Source: Salinispora fenicalii (GTDB lineage Bacteria; Actinomycetota; Actinomycetes; Mycobacteriales; Micromonosporaceae). Taken from it: a DNA stretch of 64,000 bases. The stretch covers positions 497,062-561,061 of the forward strand of contig NZ_KI911471.1 in the NCBI RefSeq assembly GCF_000514815.1, read 5' to 3'. The notes beneath the pieces are model-generated. The model had not been told where the DNA came from. It saw only the letters and a program-made list of their open reading frames with translations, and did no database searches. Position 1 is the stretch's first letter. Every line of letters begins with the position of its first letter. Shown piece after piece: positions 54,376 through 63,400 of the stretch. The position numbers were made by a program, and so were the translations under genes.

Positions 54376-56013
54376 TCAGTTCTGCTTCAGCGAGATCTCA
54401 CCGTAGGCCGCACCGGATACCGGGTTCCAGACGAAGGTGTCGACGTTCTCGCTGTAGAGCGCCGTCTCCTTGCGCCAGTAGATCGGGAGGGCCGGCATTT
54501 CTTCGGCCACGATGTCCTCGGCCTGCTGGTAGAGGGAGATGGCCTCGTCGAGGCTCGGGGCGGAGTCACCCTGCGCCAGCAGCTTGTCGAATTCAGCGTT
54601 GCTGAAGGTGGTGTTGTTGCCGTCGGAGTTGCTGCCGTACAGCGGAGTCAGAAATGTCTCCAGGAACGGGTAGTCCGGACCCCAGCCGAGCCGGAACGGT
54701 CCGGTGAAATCATGCTTGTCCGCAACCTCCAGGTATTCAGCGAACTGTAGGTTGACCTTCAGCTCGTAGTCGATGCCCAGCGCGTTCCGGATCTGGTCGC
54801 CGACGGCCTGTAGCCAGTCCTCGTGGTTGTTACCCGCGTTGGCCCACAGGATCAGCTTCTTGCCCTCCGGCCAGCCCCCCGCTTCGGCCAGCAGCTCCTT
54901 AGCCTTCTCGACGTCCTGTTTGCAGTAGGTGCAGACTCCTTCGCGCGCACCGTCGAAGATTGGCGCGATGAACCCGGTGGCGGCAACGTTCCGACCGTCG
55001 AAGACGGCGTCGATGATGGACTGGCGATCGATCGCCAACGAAAGCGCCTGGCGGATTCGCTTATCCTTGAAGCTGTCATCCCACAATGGCATGCCGACGT
55101 AGTTGAGGCTGTCGCCCTCCTGCTCGTACAGGCGGTCACCGTAGCTGGCCTTGGCATCATTGAAGCGCGCCGATGGAATCGTGTACATCACGTCCAGCTC
55201 GCCGGCCTGGAAGGCGGCGTAGCCACTGTCCACGTCGGCGAAGATCCGGTAGTGGATCGCGTCGGGCTTGCCCGGCTCACCCTTCCAGGTGTCGCTGCGG
55301 ACCAGGTTGATCTCGATTTCGTGTTCCCACTGACCGTCGAGCTTGTAGGGGCCGTTGCCGATCGGCGTCTCGCTGCAGGCATCCACGTCGTCGAGGCAGG
55401 CCTGGGCCATCGGGAAGAACCCCGAATACCCGACAATCGTCGGAAAGCCGCTGAACGGCGCGTTGAGCTCGACGGTGAAGGTCAGGTCGTCGACCTTCTT
55501 CAGGCCGGACAGAGTCTCGGCTGTCGGTGCCGGTGCCTGCGCCGGGCCCTCGCCGTCCGGGTCCTTGGGCTGGACCGCGTCGATGCCGGCGATCCGGCTC
55601 ATGAAGTAGCCGTTTTTCTCGGCGTTCGGCCCGTAGGCGGTGTAGTTCCATGACCGGACGAAGGAGTCGGCGTCGACCGGCTCGCCGTTTTCGAAGGTGT
55701 AGCCGTCCTTCAGTTTGATTGTCCAGAGCTTCTGGTCGTCCGAGGTGATCGACTCGGCCAGGTCGTTCTCTGGTTCACCGGTCTCGGTGTTGTACTTGAC
55801 CAGACCACGGTAGAGCTGACGAATCACGTAGATCGCCGGCTCGTCATCTGTAGCGGACGGCCGTAGAGAGGCCGGCTCTGCGGCGTAGACCCGCAGTGTG
55901 CCGCCGGATTGCTTGTTGCCTTCCTCCGGGTCGTCGCTGCTACCGGTGCAAGCGGTCATCAACATGGCGGCAGCGGTTGTCGCTACTGCCGCTTTCAGAA
56001 GCTTTCCTTGCAT
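54376..56013 (-). CDS. ABC transporter solute-binding lipoprotein, peptide type, copy 2
   Basis: A 545-residue OppA/DppA-like lipoprotein with lipobox MLMTACTGSSDD. It is the same length as copy 1 and largely identical, with long shared runs such as AIYVIRQLYRGLVKYN and FSGFPTIVGYSGFFPMAQAC. Differences cluster in lobe II and near the C-terminus (for example DNREFTG versus DKHDFTG), which may shift specificity. ATG at 56013 has the same GAGGCACTCCT lead as copy 1. The start at 56043 would put extra residues before the signal peptide and is rejected. Confidence 0.9.
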   Translation of the reverse strand: MQGKLLKAAVATTAAAMLMTACTGSSDDPEEGNKQSGGTLRVYAAEPASLRPSATDDEPAIYVIRQLYRGLVKYNTETGEPENDLAESITSDDQKLWTIKLKDGYTFENGEPVDADSFVRSWNYTAYGPNAEKNGYFMSRIAGIDAVQPKDPDGEGPAQAPAPTAETLSGLKKVDDLTFTVELNAPFSGFPTIVGYSGFFPMAQACLDDVDACSETPIGNGPYKLDGQWEHEIEINLVRSDTWKGEPGKPDAIHYRIFADVDSGYAAFQAGELDVMYTIPSARFNDAKASYGDRLYEQEGDSLNYVGMPLWDDSFKDKRIRQALSLAIDRQSIIDAVFDGRNVAATGFIAPIFDGAREGVCTYCKQDVEKAKELLAEAGGWPEGKKLILWANAGNNHEDWLQAVGDQIRNALGIDYELKVNLQFAEYLEVADKHDFTGPFRLGWGPDYPFLETFLTPLYGSNSDGNNTTFSNAEFDKLLAQGDSAPSLDEAISLYQQAEDIVAEEMPALPIYWRKETALYSENVDTFVWNPVSGAAYGEISLKQN

Positions 56014-56546
56014 AGGAGTGCCTCCCCAGGGCGCTCGGTTCACGAGATGTGAAGTGGTGTCACTTTGACACCAAGAGCACGACGGCGAACAGGCGTGTTA
56101 TCAACCCGGTACCTGGCCGGAACAGGACGTACACCGTCTCAGAGCGTGCCCACTACGCATAGCAGGCAGCTTTAAGGAATATGGGGCTACTCATTGGACA
56201 ATTGGGTGCTCACCGTGCGACGAACAGGTGGTAGCCCTCGCTGATCGGCTTGAGTGCCAGGGCGACGCGGCCCAGCATGCATAGACTTCATCAATACTCA
56301 TTGATTGGGTCATGGGGCTTGGCGAGGCGGGTGAGGCTGCCTAATGAGGACCAAGTGGGGTCGCGCTCGTCGCCGGACCCACCACTTCGGTGGGCAGCGA
56401 GCAGGTTCCAAGATGTGGACCACTGGATTCAATGTGGTCGCACGGCGGGCGGGCGCTGCTACAACACCTGCCGGCCGATCGGCTCGACGCGGCGACCGCC
56501 GACGCGGCGCGGGTGCTGGAATCCGTCCGGGATTGTTCTGCCCCGT
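56014..56546. other. Gene-poor segment upstream of solute-binding protein copy 2
   Basis: The first 150 bases hold the promoter segment shared with copy 1 (GGCGTGTTATCAACCCGGTA near 56092). The rest is A/T-richer in 56160-56340. A plus-strand frame at about 56430-56560 encodes WSHGGRALLQHLPADRLDAA then TADAARVLESVRD, which looks like a coding fragment, perhaps the tail of a methyltransferase-like gene. It has no start, so at most it is a remnant. Confidence 0.4.
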
Positions 56547-57341
56547 TCAGCGTCGACTGTCCAGGTCCAGACGGTCGGCCAGCCCGGCGGCGGTGAAAGC
56601 GGTGACAAGTTCGTGGCGGCCCTCGGTGAAGTGGGCCCAACTGTCGTAGTGGGCGGGAACCACCCGGCGAGCGTCGAGGATTCTGGCTGCCTCAGCGGCC
56701 TGAGCGCTGGTAAGGACGATGGGCGCTCCGTCGAAGAGTAGGCCAGGGAAGCACGGGGCACCGGCGAAGAGGATGGCTGTGTCTATTGGTCCGAAGTGCT
56801 CCGCGATCTCCCTAACGGAGCCGAGCGAGGCGTTGTCGCCGCTGACGTAGTAGGTCGGCAGGTCCTCGCCGGTCAAGACGAAACCCACGACCTGGCCGGT
56901 GACCCGTTCAACGTCCTCGCGCGCGCCAGGTCCGTGGATGGCGGGTACACCGGTCACAGTGATCGTGCCGCCGCCGGGGCGATGCAGCTCGATCGGTTGC
57001 CAGTCGGCCAGCCCTCTGGCCCTGTCGCCCAGGCGCCGTGCGCCGCCAGGCGTGGTGAGGGTGCGGGGGACATGGGTGAGCAGGGCCCGGCCGGAGTCGT
57101 CGAGGTTGTCCGGATGCTCGTCGTGTGAGAGCAGGACCACGTCGACGTGGCCGAGGTCGACGACACCGCCGGAAGGGGGAGCGGTCTTGGTCAGGATCTT
57201 TTGGCCCGCCGCGTAGTAGTCACCCGGAGCGTCGAAGGTCGGATCGGTGAGGAACCTCAACCCGCCGTACTCGAAGAGGGCGGTCGGGCCGCCAAGGACA
57301 CGGACGGGGAACTGCCCGGCGGTTGTGTGAGCTGTAGCCAC
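56547..57341 (-). CDS. UlaG-like MBL-fold metallohydrolase
   Basis: A 264-residue metallo-beta-lactamase-fold protein. FPVRVLGGPTALFEYGGLRF, LTDPTFDAPGDY and HVDVVLLSHDEHPDNLDDSG match the first metal-binding region, which reads SHDEHPDN rather than the usual SHxHxDH. GVPAIHGPG, YYVSGDNASL and VVPAHYDSWAHF provide further ligands. Related proteins hydrolyse phosphoesters or lactones, often without known substrate. GTG at 57341 follows GAGGAG at good spacing. Confidence 0.85.
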   Translation of the reverse strand: MATAHTTAGQFPVRVLGGPTALFEYGGLRFLTDPTFDAPGDYYAAGQKILTKTAPPSGGVVDLGHVDVVLLSHDEHPDNLDDSGRALLTHVPRTLTTPGGARRLGDRARGLADWQPIELHRPGGGTITVTGVPAIHGPGAREDVERVTGQVVGFVLTGEDLPTYYVSGDNASLGSVREIAEHFGPIDTAILFAGAPCFPGLLFDGAPIVLTSAQAAEAARILDARRVVPAHYDSWAHFTEGRHELVTAFTAAGLADRLDLDSRR

Positions 57342-57477
57342 GACCAACTCCTCACGGGGAAATGCCTGTCTGTCCGTGGGCTGACGGTAGTTCGACTTTG
57401 TCAACAGCACTATGGCACTACCCGGTGGACAGTTCATCGAGTTTCCTCGGCGCACCCGAGGCGGCGGGTCACTGGCT

Positions 57478-57590
57478 CACGAGGCGGGTGGAGGTTCGCG
57501 TCGCCGAGGGGGCGGCGACGCCTTCCCGTGTAATCGCTGCCTGCGCAACATCTTGGAGCGTCGCGACGCGGACCCTTCCGGACCCGAGCC
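57478..57590 (-). pseudogene. Fragment of a GH3 glycosidase C-terminus
   Basis: On the minus strand this segment encodes VATLQDVAQAAITREGVAAP followed by SATRTST and a stop. It matches the C-terminal region of the GH3 protein at 60500-64000, which reads VSTLRDVTQAAIVREGVTAP then SAARTST. The DNA is recognisably similar over about 80 bases to 60592-60670. No upstream part of the gene remains. It is a leftover of a second copy or of a rearrangement. Confidence 0.75.
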
Positions 57591-57604
57591 ATGAATCCCC
57601 ACGA

Positions 57605-58003
57605 CTAGCGCAGCTGGGCCATCTCGTGTAGATGATCGAAAATGATCTGATCGACTGGGGAGACCCGGTGACGGTCAGCGTGGGTGAGCCAGACGATCTC
57701 CTCGATTTCGCTGCTGGGCCGTAGGAGGCCGTGGTAGTTGGCGGTGTAGCAGGTCATCCGGACCATGATTCCGTCTGGGTGTCCGTGGGCCTGGGCGCGG
57801 AAGGTTCCGACATGCGTGGCGGTGTCGGGGGCTATGGTCACGCTGAGTTCTTCCTGAATCTCGCGGACGAGTGTGTCAATATCGCCTTCGCCGAGCTCGC
57901 GTTTGCCGCCCGGGATGTAGTACACGTCCTTCCTGCGTGATCGGGAGCTGAGGATTCTGCCGTTTTCGAGGTGGATCCAGGCGATCTTGTCAATGGTGGT
58001 CAT
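57605..58003 (-). CDS. Nudix hydrolase 1
   Basis: A 132-residue Nudix protein. The Nudix box is GGKRELGEGDIDTLVREIQE followed by ELSV, which fits G-x5-E-x7-REUxEE. The N-terminus MTTIDKIAWIHLENGRILSS is typical of small MutT-like enzymes that cleave nucleoside diphosphate derivatives. ATG at 58003 is chosen; a longer upstream frame lacks homology. It is divergent from a second Nudix gene, with 83 bases between the starts. Confidence 0.88.
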   Translation of the reverse strand: MTTIDKIAWIHLENGRILSSRSRRKDVYYIPGGKRELGEGDIDTLVREIQEELSVTIAPDTATHVGTFRAQAHGHPDGIMVRMTCYTANYHGLLRPSSEIEEIVWLTHADRHRVSPVDQIIFDHLHEMAQLR

Positions 58004-58086
58004 GTGACACTCCGGAGTGGCCAGCTGTGTTTGTCCCGGGCCGTCGTGATCTGCAGCCCGGGCAAGGCGAGCTAGGGTCGGCGGTG

Positions 58087-58563
58087 ATGAAGGCAATCTA
58101 TCGGCCGGCCGTGCGGGTGATCTGTCTGGACGCTGCAAGCCGCATCCTTCTCCTGCGTTGGCATGATCCAGTTGACCGGGTGCGGCTGTGGGAACCGCCC
58201 GGTGGCGGCATCGAGCCGGGTGAGACGCCGTTGGTGGCAGCACGACGGGAGTTGCTGGAGGAGACCGGGCTGGACCCCGGGGCGGTCCTTGACCGGTCGG
58301 TGCCGGTCGAGCGGGACGTGCGGTGGAAGGGCAAACGGTATGTCGGTCCGGAGGACTTCTTCGTGGCGTACTTCGCTGCGGACCGGCCCTTACTGACCCG
58401 GACCGGCCTTCTCCCGAACGAGCAGGTCGAGTTGCATTCGTACGTGTGGGTGTCGTGGTCGGAGCTGACCTCGCTTCCGGATCGGGTCGAACCACCGCAG
58501 CTGCTGACCGTGCTTCGCGCGCTGCAGCCGGACGGACCCTGGTGCGAGGCAGGTAGCGGATAG
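58087..58563 (+). CDS. Nudix hydrolase 2
   Basis: A 158-residue MutT-like protein. The Nudix box reads GGGIEPGETPLVAARRELLE then ETGL. A core strand, RILLLRWHDP, and the tail WVSWSELTSLPDRVEPPQL fit the family. Substrate unknown. TAGGGT (58073-58078) lies five bases before a GTG and eight bases before this ATG, so the message is probably leaderless. Confidence 0.88.
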   Translation: MKAIYRPAVRVICLDAASRILLLRWHDPVDRVRLWEPPGGGIEPGETPLVAARRELLEETGLDPGAVLDRSVPVERDVRWKGKRYVGPEDFFVAYFAADRPLLTRTGLLPNEQVELHSYVWVSWSELTSLPDRVEPPQLLTVLRALQPDGPWCEAGSG

Positions 58564-58586
58564 CGGCGGCAGCCGTGCCATTGTGC

Positions 58587-58811
58587 CTAGGTCCACGACA
58601 GAAAGCGGTGATAGAGGCCGGACTCCTTGTGGACCTGTGTGAGTTGGATGTCCGCCTCGGCCAAGAGTGCCGCCAGGTAGAGACGGAGCGCGACACGGTT
58701 GTCGCGATACTCGGTCAGGAGGGCGACTCGGGCCGACGGGCAGGGCCACTCGGTCCGACAGGTCTCGCAGCCCCACAGAGGGCGCATCGGCAGAAGCGGC
58801 CGATCGGTCAC
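58587..58811 (-). CDS. Small protein with CxxC and WPC motif
   Basis: A 74-residue protein, MTDRPLLPMRPLWGCETCRT then EWPCPSARVALL. Cys15, Cys18 and Cys24 suggest metal binding. The C-terminal half is a helix rich in Leu and Ala. It is the third gene of a small operon; its start overlaps the stop of the previous gene by four bases. Such proteins accompany XRE-DUF5753 regulators in actinomycetes; function unknown. Confidence 0.7.
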   Translation of the reverse strand: MTDRPLLPMRPLWGCETCRTEWPCPSARVALLTEYRDNRVALRLYLAALLAEADIQLTQVHKESGLYHRFLSWT

Positions 58812-59002
58812 CGGAATGCCCCGATCACGATGGCGGTGACGACGACTACCACGATCAGCGCGGTGACCAGCTTCTGCCGGGCGGTGGGTGGGTTGATGTC
58901 CGGCGGATACTCCGGGTGCACCCGGTCACCGTCCGGCAATCGGGGTGGGCCGGACGGGTCACGGCGGGGACGTAACTCTTCGGGTCTGTTGTGGTCGGCC
59001 AT
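58808..59002 (-). CDS. Small single-helix membrane protein
   Basis: A 64-residue protein with a hydrophilic Arg/Pro-rich N-terminus (RPEELRPRRDPSGPPRLPDG) and one C-terminal membrane helix, KLVTALIVVVVVTAIVIGAF. It is probably tail-anchored. It is coupled to both neighbours (one-base overlap upstream, four-base overlap downstream). No family is recognised. Confidence 0.65.
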   Translation of the reverse strand: MADHNRPEELRPRRDPSGPPRLPDGDRVHPEYPPDINPPTARQKLVTALIVVVVVTAIVIGAFR

Positions 59003-59232
59003 CAGAGCATCCGCAGCCCGGTGAGCACAGCTTCAAGGACATCGTTTGCGGGGTGCTGGGTGTAGCCGACGCGGGCCCGACCGACCGCGCGAAGGCCGGA
59101 CAGCAGCAGCTTGAGATCCTCCTCAGACGCGATGGGTGGACGCTGGGAATCGATCACGTCGGCGAGTGCGATCCAGCGCTTTCGTAGGGGAAGTTGCGTG
59201 GGTCGTAGTGAATCGGTGACACGTGTCGACAC
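59002..59232 (-). CDS. Small hypothetical protein, first gene of a minus-strand operon
   Basis: A 76-residue protein with charged helices (PLRKRWIALADVIDSQRPPI, EEDLKLLLSGLRAVGRARVG). No family is recognised. Its stop codon shares a base with the next start, which supports a real operon. It is transcribed away from the XRE regulator gene at 59442. A perfect 9-bp hairpin lies 27 bases before its start. Confidence 0.55.
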   Translation of the reverse strand: MSTRVTDSLRPTQLPLRKRWIALADVIDSQRPPIASEEDLKLLLSGLRAVGRARVGYTQHPANDVLEAVLTGLRML

Positions 59233-59258
59233 GGCAGACTCCAGGGTGCGTGGGTTTG

Positions 59259-59281
59259 GGTAGGGGCTGGATGCCCCTACC
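59259..59281. promoter_or_regulatory. Palindromic hairpin in the divergent region of the small operon and XRE gene
   Basis: GGTAGGGGC (59259-59267) and GCCCCTACC (59273-59281) form a perfect 9-bp stem with a TGGAT loop. It lies in the 209-base divergent region. GTAGCA occurs twice at a 16-base period (59376-59381 and 59392-59397) just before the XRE gene in an A/T-rich stretch that should hold promoter and operator. No other gene is seen in the gap. Confidence 0.5.
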
Positions 59282-59441
59282 AGTTCCTCGGACGAGGCCG
59301 GTTCGACAGCGCGACCGGCGGGTCTGGGCCCTCCACCGGCTCGCGCCGTCTACAAGGCACGATGCCAAGGGTTGTGTAGCAGTAACACCGCGTAGCATTA
59401 TGTAACTGAGACATCCGGGACGAACACGATGAGGTGACGGG

Positions 59442-60188
59442 ATGAACCGGGTCGTCCAGATTGCGATGGCTGAGGCTGGCGAAACCGCTGACAGCATTGC
59501 TGCTCAGGTCGGAGTCGACCCAAAGACGGTGGCGCGGTGGGTGACTCAGGGGCGGATTCCGCAGACACGGCATCGCGCGCAGGTTGCCGAAATTCTTAAG
59601 CGGGACGTATTAGATCTCTGGCCGGATGCACAAAGACGAAGGGAACCTGCCTGGTTTCGTCCGTGGACTGAGGTCGAGCGAGACGCAACCGGCTTGCGGT
59701 GGTTCGAATCAGCGGTACTGCCAGGGCTGTTGCAAACGGAGGCGTACACTCGCGCTGTCCTCAGTAGCGGTCCCCTGATCAATGATGTCGAAAACCACAT
59801 CGGCACCCGACTCCAGCGGCAGGCGGCCGTCTTCGAGCGCGCCCGACGGCCGCTGTCCGTCTTCGTGATCGACGAAGCCGCACTTCGCCGGGGAGCACCC
59901 GAGATCATGGAGCCCCAGCTTGACCACCTCGTGACGATGGCACAACAGCCCAACGTTCTGGTGCACGTGCTACCCCTCGACGCGGGACTACACCCAGGTC
60001 AGGCCGGACCGTTCATCATCGCCACCACACCTGAGGGAGATGACATCGGCTACGTGGACGACCAGGCGGCCGGGCGCATCACGAAAGACGTGGCCACGCT
60101 CTGGGCGGTCTGGGATACCGTAAGGTCGGTTGCGCTCCCGCGCAGCCAGACCATCGAATTTTTGAGAGCGCGATCATGGCTGACCTGA
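59442..60188 (+). CDS. XRE-family regulator with DUF5753 domain
   Basis: A 248-residue protein. The N-terminal helix-turn-helix reads ETADSIAAQVGVDPKTVARW then VTQGRIPQTRH. The DUF5753 domain begins near residue 75 with RPWTEVERDATGLRWFESAV and includes LPGLLQTEAYTRAVLSSGP. This pairing with a DUF397 gene directly downstream is a common actinomycete arrangement, related to the AbaA-orfA/BldB-type developmental regulators and proposed toxin-antitoxin-like systems. The DNA target is probably its own upstream region. Confidence 0.9.
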   Translation: MNRVVQIAMAEAGETADSIAAQVGVDPKTVARWVTQGRIPQTRHRAQVAEILKRDVLDLWPDAQRRREPAWFRPWTEVERDATGLRWFESAVLPGLLQTEAYTRAVLSSGPLINDVENHIGTRLQRQAAVFERARRPLSVFVIDEAALRRGAPEIMEPQLDHLVTMAQQPNVLVHVLPLDAGLHPGQAGPFIIATTPEGDDIGYVDDQAAGRITKDVATLWAVWDTVRSVALPRSQTIEFLRARSWLT

Positions 60189-60367
60189 CCAGCGCCCGCT
60201 GGCGCAAGAGCTCCCGTAGCAGCTCCAATGGTGGGGCGTGCGTCGAAGTAGCGGACAACCTTCCTGACCTCGTGGGTGTTCGGGACTCCAAGGATTCGAC
60301 CGGGCCGGTCCTGGTGTTCGGTCCGGTGGCGTGGCGGGCTTTCGTGCACCACCTCAAGCAGCACTGA
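60176..60367 (+). CDS. DUF397 protein, partner of the XRE regulator
   Basis: A 63-residue protein with all DUF397 hallmarks: WRKSSRSSSNGGACVEVADN, VGVRDSKDSTGPVLVF and the tail WRAFVHHLK. It overlaps the regulator by 13 bases and is followed by a terminator. DUF397 proteins are thought to antagonise or modulate their XRE partner; the mechanism is not established. Confidence 0.92.
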   Translation: MADLTSARWRKSSRSSSNGGACVEVADNLPDLVGVRDSKDSTGPVLVFGPVAWRAFVHHLKQH

Positions 60368-60409
60368 CCAGCCCAGCACACCCGGTTTCCGGGCTCCTGA
60401 CGGCAGCGG

Positions 60410-60439
60410 AAGGCCCGGCCCACTCGGGGGCCGGGCCTT
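60410..60439 (+). terminator. Rho-independent-like terminator after the XRE/DUF397 pair
   Basis: AAGGCCCGGCC (60410-60420) and GGCCGGGCCTT (60429-60439) pair perfectly around an eight-base loop, 43 bases after the DUF397 stop. It may also serve the opposing GH3 gene that ends at 60500. Confidence 0.8.
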
Positions 60440-60499
60440 CGTGTCGTGCTCGGCGGAGCCGGGTCCGGTTGAACGCGGACGCCGCCCACCTGGCTACGG

Positions 60500-63400
60500 T
60501 CAGCCGGCCGCGATCCGCCAGGCCGCGGCGAGCTTCCACGTCGCCGTGGTCGGCTTGCCGGTCAGGAGCGCGTGCTCCGCGTCCGCGGTCAGGGTGGAGG
60601 TTCGCGCCGCCGAGGGGGCGGTGACACCCTCTCGTACGATCGCTGCCTGCGTGACATCTCGGAGCGTCGACACCAGCAGCTTGTGCTGCGCCGCGTTGTC
60701 CCGGCTGCTGAAGGCCAGCAGGGTGGAGACCGCCGTAAGCTCGGTGACCACCCGCCGCTCGTCGCGGACCGAGCCGTCGTCATGCCAGGAGCTGTCGTTG
60801 CGCAGCGACCGGTCCAGCACCTTCACCGCGGCCCGGGTCCAGCCGTCCTGCTCGATCGCGGCCAGCTCGGCCCGCAGCTCGTGCAGTCGGTGCTGGGTCG
60901 CGTCGGTGCGCAGGCCCCAGCCGTATGGGTAGAGCGGGTCGTAGCTGGCGTCACCGACGTTGATCGGCTCCTGATCCAACGAACGCGGCCAGGAGACCGG
61001 CAGTTGACCTGTGAAGGGCTGCTCGCCGAAGAGTACGTCGGCGACGCCGGCGCCCTCGGTGCCGGGCAGCCAGGAGGCCACCACGGCGTCGGCGGGGGCG
61101 AGTGCGTCGTCGAGTACCAGCGGACGACCGGAGACCACCAGTACCACGCAGTCGTCCACCGCCGAGCAGACCGTGTTGACCGTGTCCCGCTCGGCGGCGC
61201 TCAACGTCATGGTGAAGCCGTTGTTGCCGACGTCGCCCATGCCCTCCGCGTACGGCTGCTCGCCCACGACGACGACGGCCCGATCGTGCCCGTCCAGCGG
61301 GGCGGAGGCGTCGGCGCTGAAGGTCACCTCGGCGTCCGGCGCGACCTGTTGAATGCCGTCGAGGATGCTGGTGCCAGGGGTGATGTCGCCGTTGCCGCCC
61401 TGCCAGGTGATGGTCCAGCCGCCGGCCTGCGCGCCGATGTCGTCGGCGATGCTGCCGGCGACGTAGAGCTTGCCGGTGTCGGCCAGCGGCAGCACCTGAT
61501 CGGTGTTGCGGAGCAGCACCTGGGACTTCGCGGCGGCCTCGCGGGCCACCGCCCGATTCTCCGGCGAGCCTACATCGGCCAGGTTGGTCCGGTCGGTGAA
61601 CGGCTGCTCGAAGAGTCCGAGGTGGAACTTCTGGGTCAGGATTCGACTGACCGCGTCGTCGATGCGGGACATCGGTATGTTCCCGGCCTCGATCTCGCCG
61701 AGCAGTGTCTCCTCGAAACGCTGGTACTCGTTCGGCACCATGATCATGTCTAGTCCGGCGTTGATCGAGATGCGTACGTCGCTGTCGTAGTCCCCGGGGA
61801 TCTGATCGATCGCGGCGTAGTCGCTGATCAGGAAGCCGTCGAAGCCGATCTCCTGCTTCAGGACGTCGGTGAGCAGCTCCTTGTGGGCGTGCATCTTGAC
61901 TGGGTTGCCGACCCCGTCCTCGGTGAAGTCGACGCTGGAGTACGACGGCATGATCGTTCCCGCGTTGTGCTTACGCACCGCCGGAATGTACGGCTCCACG
62001 TGAACCCGGTCGAACTCTTCCCGGCTCATGACGACGACGCCCTGGTCAATCGGGTACCCGCCGTTGCCCGGCCGGTACTCGGTCCCGCCGTCGCCGGCGT
62101 AGTGCTTCACTGAGGCGAGCACCCGGTCGGCGTCCTTCCGGTCGGCCAGCGCGCGGCCCTGGAGCCCGTCGATCACTGTCTCATTGGCGATCACCAGCGC
62201 CGGGTCCTCCCCGTACGCCTCGTAGGTGCGCCCCCACCGGTCATCGCGAGCGACGCAGGCGCAGGGCGCGAACGACCACTGCGGACCGGTCGCCCGGGTC
62301 TCCTCGGCGGTGACGTGTCCGACTCGTTCGACCAGCTCCGGGTCCCGAGCCGCGCCGAGCCCGATGTTGTGCGGGAAGATCGTGGTGCCCTGGACGTTGC
62401 TGTGGCCGTGCACCGCGTCCACGCCGTATAGGAGCGGGATCTGCAGTCGGGTCTGCAGGGTGTACGTCTGGTACCCGTCGACCATGTCCGCCCAGGACTC
62501 CGGGGTGTTCGGGGTGGGCGTCGAGCCGCCACCGGAGAGCAGCGAACCGAGTCGCCAGGTGGCCAGGTCGTTCGGCGAGTCGAGGGCGTTCCGCTCGGCC
62601 TGGGTCATCTGGCCGACCTTCTCCTCGACCGACATCCGCCCGAGCAGGTCGGCGACCCGCTCCGCAACCGGCCGGGAGGCGTCCAGGTACGGCAGTCCGT
62701 GCGCGTTGAGCACGATGTTCGGCGGGTTCTCGGGTACGCCGATGCCGTTGCCGGAGAGGACCAGCGGGATGGTTTCCGCGACCTCTGCCTGCTCGTCGGC
62801 GCGGGTCTGGACGGTGATCTGCCGGGTGGTTCCGGAGGCGGTGCCGGCGGGGAAGACGAACTCGCCCTCGACCGGCTCGTAGTCCTCGCCGGCGGTGGCG
62901 GTGCCGGCGCCCGTGGCGTACCGCAGGGTCACCTCGTCTTCCAGCGGCGCGTCATCGGTGTTGGTGAGCTGGATCGTGACGGTGGTCGACTCGCCCTCGT
63001 CGAGGAGGCTGACCGCTGGGTCGGCCGCGACCCGTACCGTCGGCCCGACCTGCGGGACGCCGTAGACCTCGACGTCGTCGATGCGGAAGGTGTCGGCGTA
63101 CCCGGAGCGGGGCTGCATCGCGTAGCCCCACATCTGGTCGAGGTCCAGCTCCTGGTTGATACCGCCGATGGGTTGATAGTCGGTGCGGTACTTGAACTGC
63201 GAGAACGGGAGCTCGACCAGGCGCCAGCCGACCCAGTCCTCGGTGAAGCTGGTATTCCAGAGCTCGCTGTGGTCGGCGTCCACCCCGCCGTCCTTGATTT
63301 CCACGTCGATGCGGCGCCCGGCGCCGGGCGCGGCCGGTGGCACGGTCAGCGGGCTGAAGTACCAGAACCGGAATCCGCCGAAGCTGCTCCAGTCCTGCGG

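Noticed and set aside
58004-58696. Upstream extension of Nudix hydrolase 1 on the minus strand
   Set aside because: It is antisense to the second Nudix gene, Arg/Pro-rich and without motifs; the Nudix fold begins at the ATG at 58003.
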